A DNA stretch of 6,793 bases from Thermotogaceae bacterium. GTDB lineage: Bacteria > Thermotogota > Thermotogae > Thermotogales > Thermotogaceae. The notes beneath the pieces are model-generated. The model was not told the DNA's origin. It saw nothing but the letters and a program-made list of their open reading frames with translations, and did no database searches. A program made the position numbers and the translations under genes. Below are positions 1-5,705 of this stretch, one piece after another (position 1 is the first letter of the stretch; each line of letters begins with the position of its first letter). Location: positions 2,682-9,474 of the forward strand of contig JALVXE010000129.1 of assembly GCA_027038385.1 (NCBI GenBank). The letters are read 5' to 3'.

Positions 1-255
1 GAATTAGGAGAGAGTTTAACGGAAGAGGATCTGGACGAGGTTGAGAAGAAAGCCAAGGAGATACTGGAATCGGAGGGAGAGGAAGAGGAGCTTGGGATCC
101 CGGTTGAACTCGCCGGTATGGATGCTGATGAGATACTAAAAGAGCTTGAGGACAAGGATGAGTACGACGAAGAGGATGCAAGCAAGCTTCTGTACGCCAT
201 ACAGAAACTCGTTGAAGGAGAGGATGAAGAGAAAGAGAGCGAGGAAGAGGGATGA
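1..255 (+). CDS. C-terminal end of an unrecognised, highly acidic protein (partial, 5' end outside window)
   Basis: Frame 1 is open from the first base to a TGA at 253-255, giving 84 residues of a protein whose start lies upstream. I do not recognise it. About 37 of the 84 residues are Glu or Asp (28 Glu, 9 Asp) against about 8 Lys and no Arg, and there is no Cys or Trp. Two stretches with hydrophobic spacing suggest helices: EDLDEVEKKAKEILES near the start of the visible part, and ASKLLYAIQKLVEG near the end. The last residues (EGEDEEKESEEEG) look like a disordered acidic tail. There is no membrane segment. The stop overlaps the start of the next gene (ATGA at 252-255), which supports a real reading frame and translational coupling. 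The overlap with a polyprenyl-phosphate glycosyltransferase gene suggests co-expression but gives no function. Confidence 0.75.
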   Translation, partial: ELGESLTEEDLDEVEKKAKEILESEGEEEELGIPVELAGMDADEILKELEDKDEYDEEDASKLLYAIQKLVEGEDEEKESEEEG

Positions 256-1169
256 TGTTGTACCTACTTTCCTTTGCGATTGCCGTCGCGGCCGTGCCGA
301 CCTTTGCAAAGGTTGCCCTGAAGTTTGGAATCGTCGACAGACCCGATGGAGTGCTCAAAACTCATTCGAAAGTCACGCCATACCTCGGTGGATTGGGGAT
401 GTTTTTAGGAATAGCTCCGGTCCTTTGGAAGGACTCTTTTTCATTGCTACTCGTGTCGCTGCTCGTTTCTGTGGGATTACTCGACGATTCTTTATCCCTC
501 AGTCCAAAAATTAGGCTAATTCTAGAATTCAGCGTAGCTTCCGGTATAGTGATGAGATTTCTTGGCTTTCAAGATCTGATCTATTCCGCGTTGTTCATAA
601 TCGGAGTTGTGGCCCTCGTGAACGCCGTCAACATGGTAGATGGAATGGACGGATTGGCTGGAGGCAGCGTGGCGATATCCGCTCTTTTCTTGTACATGGC
701 GTCAGAAAATTCCTTTTCAAGGAGCCTTTCCTTGGGTTTGATAGCTGTTTGCATCGGTTTTCTCATGTACAACTTTCCACCGGCTAAAGTTTTCATGGGA
801 GATGCGGGAAGCTATCTTCTTGGTAGCGTATTGTCCGTCATATTGGCGTCATCGATGAGGTATGGATTTGACGTACGATCTATGAAATTCATATTTCCGG
901 TTTGGATATACCTGTTGGATCTCAGTATGAGCATAGTGAGAAGGATACGGGCTAAGAAATCTCCATTTGGTGGGGACAGGGAACACTTTTACGACAAGAT
1001 TTACAGAAGGATCGGAGATAAAGTGAAAACTGTCCTCATATCTTACGCGATCGTCGGATTCTCATCGAGCTTCATACTCGTCAAGCCGTTTTACCTGGCA
1101 CTCGCACTGGAGACATTGTTCTCGATGATACTGATTTACTACCTGAAACTGTTCAGCTACGAGAGCTGA
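252..1169 (+). CDS. Polyprenyl-phosphate N-acetylhexosamine-1-phosphate transferase, MraY/WecA/TagO superfamily (glycosyltransferase family 4)
   Basis: This is an integral membrane enzyme that should transfer a sugar 1-phosphate from a UDP-sugar to undecaprenyl phosphate, the first lipid-linked step of a cell-surface glycan. The 305 residues carry the family motifs in order: DRPDG with K36 and H38 and then PYLGG (29-47); the Asp pair GLLDD (D78, D79) of the Mg/catalytic site; NAVNMVDGMDGLAGG (124-138) with N127, D130 and D133; VFMGDAGSYLLG (180-191) with D184; and a cytoplasmic loop with D223, RR (230-231) and DREHFYD (242-248). About ten hydrophobic helices lie between them. The length is somewhat short for the family (about 320-360), mainly at the N-terminus. 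Two adjacent ATG codons (252 and 255) follow an AGGA at 242-245, so either may be the start. The HxHH-type loop is changed to HFYD, so I cannot choose between WecA-like, TagO-like or another sugar specificity. MraY is less likely, since no peptidoglycan genes adjoin. Confidence 0.93.
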   Translation: MMLYLLSFAIAVAAVPTFAKVALKFGIVDRPDGVLKTHSKVTPYLGGLGMFLGIAPVLWKDSFSLLLVSLLVSVGLLDDSLSLSPKIRLILEFSVASGIVMRFLGFQDLIYSALFIIGVVALVNAVNMVDGMDGLAGGSVAISALFLYMASENSFSRSLSLGLIAVCIGFLMYNFPPAKVFMGDAGSYLLGSVLSVILASSMRYGFDVRSMKFIFPVWIYLLDLSMSIVRRIRAKKSPFGGDREHFYDKIYRRIGDKVKTVLISYAIVGFSSSFILVKPFYLALALETLFSMILIYYLKLFSYES

Positions 1170-1177
1170 TAATTTTT
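1153..1177 (+). terminator. Possible weak intrinsic terminator of the wecA-like gene
   Basis: TCAGCT (1153-1158) can pair with AGCTGA (1164-1169) around the 5-base loop ACGAG, and TAATTTTT follows (1170-1177). The stem spans the wecA-like stop codon and also the kinase stop codon on the other strand. It has only six pairs, three of them G-C, so it would be weak, above all in a thermophile. It is listed because no other terminator-like structure was seen between the two convergent genes. Confidence 0.28.
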
Positions 1178-4033
1178 AAGAGCCTTCTCCAAAGTTATCA
1201 CGAATCTTTCAAGCTCATTTGAGAGCTTCCTCACACCGTCAAAATCCTTGCTGTTCATGCACTCACTCATCTTTCTTCCCATGTCACTTATTTCAGGAAG
1301 TCCGTACATCTCTCCAGATCCGGCTAGATCGTGAGCCACCCTTCTTATGCCACTCTCACTGACCTTGGCTATGGAATCGTTCAGAGCTTTGAGTTTTCTC
1401 TTGAGAAACCTTATGTAGTCAGAGAGCATTCCGATGGCCACTTCTCTGTCCATTCCCATCTCGTTCTCCATCTTCTGAACAGCTCTATCTATGATTTCAT
1501 TCGTAACGCTGTTGACCTCTTCTGAACCATCTAGAACCCCGTCCGCTTCCTCTTCTAGGTTTTTTCCTGCTTTCACTACGCTTTCCTCACTTATGCTCAC
1601 ATCTCCATGTATTTCTCCTTCCCTCACGGTTCCTTCTTCTTTTATGTCTTCTTTCACTACCTCGCTCTTTAGTGGTTTCTCTTTTTTCGACTTTTTAACG
1701 GCCATTGGGAAATACTTCCATATCTTCGCCTCGAGATCTTCTATCTTTACTGGCTTTGGAACCATGTCGTCGCATCCGGATTCTTTCATCTTCTTCATGA
1801 CATCTTGGCCGGTGCTTCCGGTAGCTAAGATTATCTTTCCACTGTATTCCATCTCTCTGAGTCTTCTGCATGCTTCGTAGCCATCCATGTTGGGCATTTG
1901 AACATCCAGGAGTATCAGGTCGAAATTTTCCCCACTTTCAACCGCGTTCACTATCTGAAGTCCATCTTCGAACTCAGCTTTCCTAACCGTTGTCGATATC
2001 TTGTCGAGCATCTTAGATATGAGAGTCCTGTTGACATCGTTATCGTCGACTATCGCAACGGATATCTCCTCTTTTGTGGATATGTCCAGGAAATCCATGA
2101 CATCGTTCAGCATCTCTGCGGCGTCTATATCCACGGGAAGGAAGAGGACGTTTTTCAGCCTTATCTTGGATCCAGAGTTTATGAACGCTATCGTTGGGAT
2201 CTCCCTGAGCTTTCCCCCAACGTCTGAGGTCTTTTCAACCTCGACCAATATCACTCTTGGCTCTAAATAGGAAATTTCTTCCTTCACGGCTTCAATAGAT
2301 TGTTTGACGGTTATCTCAAAGCCAAGATCTCTCAAGAAAGAGACAACTTGGTTTTTGATATCCTCCCTGTTTATCGAAACGATCGCGAGTTTCTCGTTCT
2401 TCACCTTTCTTATCTTCGATATCTCTTCTTCCCTCAGCACTTTGATCGGTATCTTCAAATATACTCTCGTGCCCTTCCCTATATCGCTCTCTATCCAAAG
2501 ATCTCCTTTCATCATGTTGGCGAGTCTCTTAGATATGGACAATCCAAGTCCTGTTCCACCGTACTTCTTGGAAACTGTGGCATCCGCTTGGGTGAAAGGT
2601 TCGAATATCTTCTGAACCTTTTCCTTTGGGATCCCTATTCCGGTATCTTCAACGACGTAGACGAGATTCTCGCCTTCCCTGTAAAGCCTTATCTTGACGT
2701 ATCCCTCATCCGTGAACTTCACGGCGTTCGACACCAGGTTTATGAGTATTTGCTTCACCCTAAAAGGATCGGCAACGGCCTTATCTGGTATGTCTTTGTC
2801 TATCTCCGAGAATATCTTTATTCCCTTTTTCATAGCCTGTGGCTGGTACATCTGAACGACTTCCTCTACGAGTTTCTTCGGATCGTAGACCTCATAGACA
2901 AGTTCCATTTTCCCCGCTTCGATCTTGGATAGATCGAGAATGTCGTTTATGACGTTTAGAAGGTGCTCTCCACTCTTGTATATAGTGCTCAAGTACTCGC
3001 GCTTTTTCGGATCCTTTTCCTCCTTCAGAAGGAGTTCTGTGAACCCCAATATCGAGTTGAGTGGGTTCCTTATCTCGTGGGAAACAGATGCGAGGAACAT
3101 ACTCTTGGTCTTGTTGGCCTCTTCCGCCATTTCTTTGGCCATCTTCATCTTCTCCATTGCGTCTCTTAGGACGGCGACTGTTACGTTGAACTCTCCCATA
3201 ATCATTCCAAGCTCGTCATGGGACGGTATGTCCAGAAATTCAAAACTTCCCTCTCGAAGCTTTTCAAAGCCGTCTAATATCTTTCTAAGGTTCTTGCTCA
3301 GATACCTTGCAACGAGGTGAGATATGTACGCGACGACCGATATCCCAACGATAAGTGATAAAAGCAAAACTTCGAGCAGACCGAGTTTTATCTCGTCAAA
3401 CACGGTTGCAGAGAGGAAGGTGTAGAATATCAACCCGTCCTGTGAAAACGATTTGAAGAAATACCTTTGGTCGTTCACAAAGATTACGGATTTTCTTAAT
3501 CCTCTTCTGATAACGGATTCTATCTCCGTGTTCTTCAGGAAGAACGGAAGGACCACGGTTTTTCCAGCTTTTACGGCCACGAAGCCGTTTCCCCTGACGT
3601 CTCTTACAAATCTTCTGAGAATGAGTTCGTCCACTATGACGCCGGCTGTTAGATTCCCATCTCTAATGTTCCAGTACGGTATTCCAAACAGTGATCCCGA
3701 GGGTCCAGAAGACGCTATCTTCAAGATGTATTTATCTGGCAATCTCGTACCGTTGTAAACCACGGTTCCATCGGAGACTGCGTAGTCAAGGTACATAGGA
3801 GATACGTTCTTCGAGACGTACTCGTTGGCTTCCTTGAGGATTTTCTTCTTCAGAACGTTTATGTCCCATTGGATACCTTCTATACTGATGTTCAAGAGAT
3901 TTTCATAGTTTTTGTTTATGAATTTTGTTAAAGTGTAATCGGCGACAAGAAACGTTGCGATCATGACGATCGCCATTGAGATTATCACACGGAACGCTAC
4001 TATGCTTCCAAAGCTCTTGAACTTCTTTATCAT
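1157..4033 (-). CDS. Membrane hybrid sensor histidine kinase: sensor loop-HAMP-HisKA-HATPase-pseudoreceiver-receiver-Hpt
   Basis: A membrane phosphorelay kinase of about 958 residues, numbered here from the ATG at 4033. Order: short cytoplasmic N-terminus; TM1 (about 10-32); extracytoplasmic sensor region (33-215), possibly Cache-like but not identified; TM2 (215-240); HAMP (238-290); coiled coil (288-310); HisKA with SHEIRNPLN and phospho-acceptor H319; HATPase_c with N box N432/N436, DTGIGI (463-468), FEPF (477-480) and GGTGLGL (492-498). A degenerate receiver (about 546-650) has Glu598 at the phosphorylation site. An intact receiver (656-775) has D663, D664, D710 (LLDVQMPNMDG), T738 and K760. 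A charged linker (778-842) leads to an Hpt domain with H901 in AHDLAGSGEMYG. No DNA-binding output is present, so the phosphoryl group should pass to a separate regulator, none of which is in this window. A GTG at 4039 is an alternative start, but AGGGGA at 4046-4041 is 7 bases from the ATG and only 1 base from the GTG. The gene is probably last in the operon and overlaps the convergent wecA-like gene by 13 bp. Confidence 0.95.
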   Translation of the reverse strand: MIKKFKSFGSIVAFRVIISMAIVMIATFLVADYTLTKFINKNYENLLNISIEGIQWDINVLKKKILKEANEYVSKNVSPMYLDYAVSDGTVVYNGTRLPDKYILKIASSGPSGSLFGIPYWNIRDGNLTAGVIVDELILRRFVRDVRGNGFVAVKAGKTVVLPFFLKNTEIESVIRRGLRKSVIFVNDQRYFFKSFSQDGLIFYTFLSATVFDEIKLGLLEVLLLSLIVGISVVAYISHLVARYLSKNLRKILDGFEKLREGSFEFLDIPSHDELGMIMGEFNVTVAVLRDAMEKMKMAKEMAEEANKTKSMFLASVSHEIRNPLNSILGFTELLLKEEKDPKKREYLSTIYKSGEHLLNVINDILDLSKIEAGKMELVYEVYDPKKLVEEVVQMYQPQAMKKGIKIFSEIDKDIPDKAVADPFRVKQILINLVSNAVKFTDEGYVKIRLYREGENLVYVVEDTGIGIPKEKVQKIFEPFTQADATVSKKYGGTGLGLSISKRLANMMKGDLWIESDIGKGTRVYLKIPIKVLREEEISKIRKVKNEKLAIVSINREDIKNQVVSFLRDLGFEITVKQSIEAVKEEISYLEPRVILVEVEKTSDVGGKLREIPTIAFINSGSKIRLKNVLFLPVDIDAAEMLNDVMDFLDISTKEEISVAIVDDNDVNRTLISKMLDKISTTVRKAEFEDGLQIVNAVESGENFDLILLDVQMPNMDGYEACRRLREMEYSGKIILATGSTGQDVMKKMKESGCDDMVPKPVKIEDLEAKIWKYFPMAVKKSKKEKPLKSEVVKEDIKEEGTVREGEIHGDVSISEESVVKAGKNLEEEADGVLDGSEEVNSVTNEIIDRAVQKMENEMGMDREVAIGMLSDYIRFLKRKLKALNDSIAKVSESGIRRVAHDLAGSGEMYGLPEISDMGRKMSECMNSKDFDGVRKLSNELERFVITLEKALKNYQLS

Positions 4034-4040
4034 GACCACA

Positions 4041-4046
4041 TCCCCT
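4041..4046 (-). promoter_or_regulatory. Ribosome binding site deciding the kinase start (AGGGGA)
   Basis: Read on the minus strand, AGGGGA lies 7 bases before the ATG at 4033-4031 and only 1 base before the in-frame GTG at 4039-4037, so the ATG is the better start. The site partly overlaps one arm of a small inverted repeat, CTGC-AAAAA-GCAG (4057-4045 on the minus strand), which might mildly hide it; with four pairs the effect is doubtful. Confidence 0.55.
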
Positions 4047-4063
4047 GCTTTTTGCAGATTTTA

Positions 4064-4897
4064 TCATATGGCATAGCAGTATGTGCAACCGAATTTACAA
4101 GTGTTGTATCTGCCTATGTCCACACTCTCGACACACCCACAGAGACTACGCTGCCCTCGATCTTTTTTAAGTTTCTTCAACCCCTCAACAAGTCTTTTAT
4201 TATTTCCGAACGTCTTCTCTATGTACTCCGGATCTATGCACCTCCCCTTTTTCACTCCCACTTCTTCAAAGATCTTCCAGAATCTATCCGCACAGGTCTG
4301 CACCTCCATCCCACGACCCGATGATATATCCTTCAGGGTTTTCCCGAGCCTTAAAACTTCGCTCTCAGAAGGGTTCCTCACGAAAAAACCCCTCTTTCTC
4401 ATACGTGATAAAACTTTCTTGTAAGGAGTCATGATGCTTATTATCACGCGCTTTGTGTATCCCTCAAGCTCTTTGGATATAACGTCGAATCTGAATACTA
4501 TGTCGTCTACAGAGAGATCGTTGTATAGGATTATCGGATCGAATCTCCACACGATCCTTGAAGGTCCCAGGGTGCTTGACAACTTCTTGAAGAGATCCGT
4601 TCTGATCTTCAAACTTGGAAGATTTTCTTCAAACTCCGGGTACAAGTTCACGGTGTACAGAATCATGAAGTCGAAATCGATACTCTCGAGATTTTTGAGT
4701 ATTCCCACTGGATACTTGCTCCAAAAGACAACCAATTCAGTGTCTTTAAAAAGAACCTTTTTTCTCTGCTTCCTGTTGAATGGATTTACCCATTCGGTCC
4801 AACCCTTTTCCCACTCCGAGAGAAACCAATCCATGTAAAATGCTGGTATGTCCGTTCTCCTACTAGCAGATATTATCAGTGGGCTGACTTCCTTCAT
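4064..4897 (-). CDS. DUF1848 family protein with C-terminal radical-SAM-like cysteine cluster
   Basis: This 277-residue protein matches the DUF1848 family along its whole length: an N-terminal ISASRRTDIPAFYMDWF (10-25), NPFN (38-41), VVFWSKYP (56-63), YTVNLYP (81-87), IVWRFDPI (115-122), a TCAD (201-204), GRCID (218-222), and the C-terminal signature CGC...SVDIGRYNTC...CTYCYA. The family has no assigned function. Its last cysteines, C267, C271 and C274, form CX3CX2C, the spacing that binds the 4Fe-4S cluster in radical SAM enzymes, but at the C-terminus instead of the N-terminus. C202, C220, C253 and C255 are all the other cysteines and might bind a second cluster or zinc. No signal peptide or membrane segment is seen, so it should be cytoplasmic. 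ATG at 4897 follows the EamA-type gene by 1 bp; AGGAG lies 11 bases upstream. The length is normal for the family. A redox or radical enzyme is an inference only. Confidence 0.93.
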   Translation of the reverse strand: MKEVSPLIISASRRTDIPAFYMDWFLSEWEKGWTEWVNPFNRKQRKKVLFKDTELVVFWSKYPVGILKNLESIDFDFMILYTVNLYPEFEENLPSLKIRTDLFKKLSSTLGPSRIVWRFDPIILYNDLSVDDIVFRFDVISKELEGYTKRVIISIMTPYKKVLSRMRKRGFFVRNPSESEVLRLGKTLKDISSGRGMEVQTCADRFWKIFEEVGVKKGRCIDPEYIEKTFGNNKRLVEGLKKLKKDRGQRSLCGCVESVDIGRYNTCKFGCTYCYAI

Positions 4898-4898
4898 C

Positions 4899-5705
4899 TT
4901 ACCATCTGCTCCTGATGCTTACCATTATACCGCCCGTGAGTATCAGTACTCCTCCAAGCACTTCCCAAACTCCAGGACGGTATCCGAGAATCAGCGAAGA
5001 TAAAACCAGGGCGAACATCGGATCGAGATAAGAAAGAACAGAGGCAGTCTTCACGCCGAGTTTTTTCAAAGCATCCCACCATAACATGAGAGCTATACCT
5101 GTGTTGAGAGTTCCGGCCACGATGAGCCATGCTAGCAATTTCAAGGATATGTGAACGTGATAGTTCAGAGCAAATGGTAAGGTGACTATGGCGGATATTA
5201 CCATCTGATAAAGCGTTATGCTCGTCGGAGACGATCTGATCATCTTCCCCATTACAACAACAGATCCGTAAAAGAGAGCTCCTAGGAACGCGTAAAGCAT
5301 TCCCAAAGGGTTTGAGAAAGAAAAGGAGAATATCAATCCAACACCTGTGAACGACACAATGGCGGCTATCCAGGAAAATAGCGGTATCTCCTCTCCAAAA
5401 AAACTCGAAAGTATAAGAGATATTATCGGAGCGGTGTAGTAGATGAAATCTGCAGTTGACGGTCCAACTAGTGGAACCGCCATGAAGAGAAATATCCAGT
5501 TTAGTGATAGAAAAAGGCCGCTGATCACATGACTCATCCTGGGCTTTTCCAGTTCGCCCCTGATCAAAGTCATCGGAACGATTACCAGGAGCGAAAAGAG
5601 TGTCCTGTAAAAGACGAAAACGGTCGAGGGAAGACTGACCTCCTTTGATATCAAAAGTACAGAGGCCCAGAGGAATGTCACTAACACTACCTGGAGTACC
5701 TTCAC
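4899..5705 (-). CDS. EamA/DMT-superfamily transporter, ten membrane helices
   Basis: A 268-residue inner-membrane permease of the drug/metabolite transporter superfamily, built from two EamA repeats (about 3-130 and 138-264) of five helices each. Repeat hallmarks at matching places are YYTAPIISLILSSFFGEEI (89-107) and SYLDPMFALVLSSLILGYRP (225-244), each with the conserved Pro in the fourth helix; GGVLILTGG (251-259) is the typical last-helix glycine motif. The charged end IRSRW should lie in the cytoplasm. Members export or import amino acids, nucleosides, sugars or other metabolites, and the sequence does not show which. The start is GTG at 5705-5703, overlapping the malF stop by 4 bp (GTGA), with GAGGAGA upstream. 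It occupies the place after malF where malG usually lies, but it is unrelated to ABC permeases (no EAA loop) and cannot replace MalG as a matter of family knowledge. Confidence 0.93.
   Translation of the reverse strand: MKVLQVVLVTFLWASVLLISKEVSLPSTVFVFYRTLFSLLVIVPMTLIRGELEKPRMSHVISGLFLSLNWIFLFMAVPLVGPSTADFIYYTAPIISLILSSFFGEEIPLFSWIAAIVSFTGVGLIFSFSFSNPLGMLYAFLGALFYGSVVVMGKMIRSSPTSITLYQMVISAIVTLPFALNYHVHISLKLLAWLIVAGTLNTGIALMLWWDALKKLGVKTASVLSYLDPMFALVLSSLILGYRPGVWEVLGGVLILTGGIMVSIRSRW
4909..4913 (-). promoter_or_regulatory. Ribosome binding site of the DUF1848 gene, inside the end of the EamA-type gene
   Basis: AGGAG on the minus strand lies 11 bases before the ATG at 4897, a slightly long spacing. 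It is within the last codons of the upstream gene, whose stop (TAA, 4901-4899) is one base from this start. Translation of the two genes is therefore probably coupled. Confidence 0.5.

Noticed and set aside
146..514. Plus-strand frame of 122 codons with an Arg/Lys-rich start
   Set aside because: It is an out-of-frame reading of the acidic protein tail and of the first third of the wecA-like gene; both real frames have stronger support.
1143..1156. Inverted repeat CTGAA-ACTG-TTCAG just after the kinase stop
   Set aside because: Five pairs and no T run on the minus strand, so it does not look like an intrinsic terminator; it is also coding sequence of the wecA-like gene.
1211..1228. Inverted repeat AAGCTC-ATTTGA-GAGCTT as a terminator
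   Set aside because: It lies within the coding region of the kinase Hpt domain, and no T run follows on either strand.
2300..2932. Open frame of 210 codons on the plus strand opposite the kinase gene
   Set aside because: It lies wholly inside the kinase coding region, antisense to its ATPase and receiver domains; it has no recognisable motif and is explained by codon composition of the real gene.
4063..4091. Possible promoter for the kinase (TATGAT at 4068-4063 on the minus strand)
   Set aside because: No -35 element stands at 16-18 bases: the nearest TTGCAC is 14 bases away, and no extended -10 TG is present. The gap to the upstream gene is short, so co-transcription is simpler.
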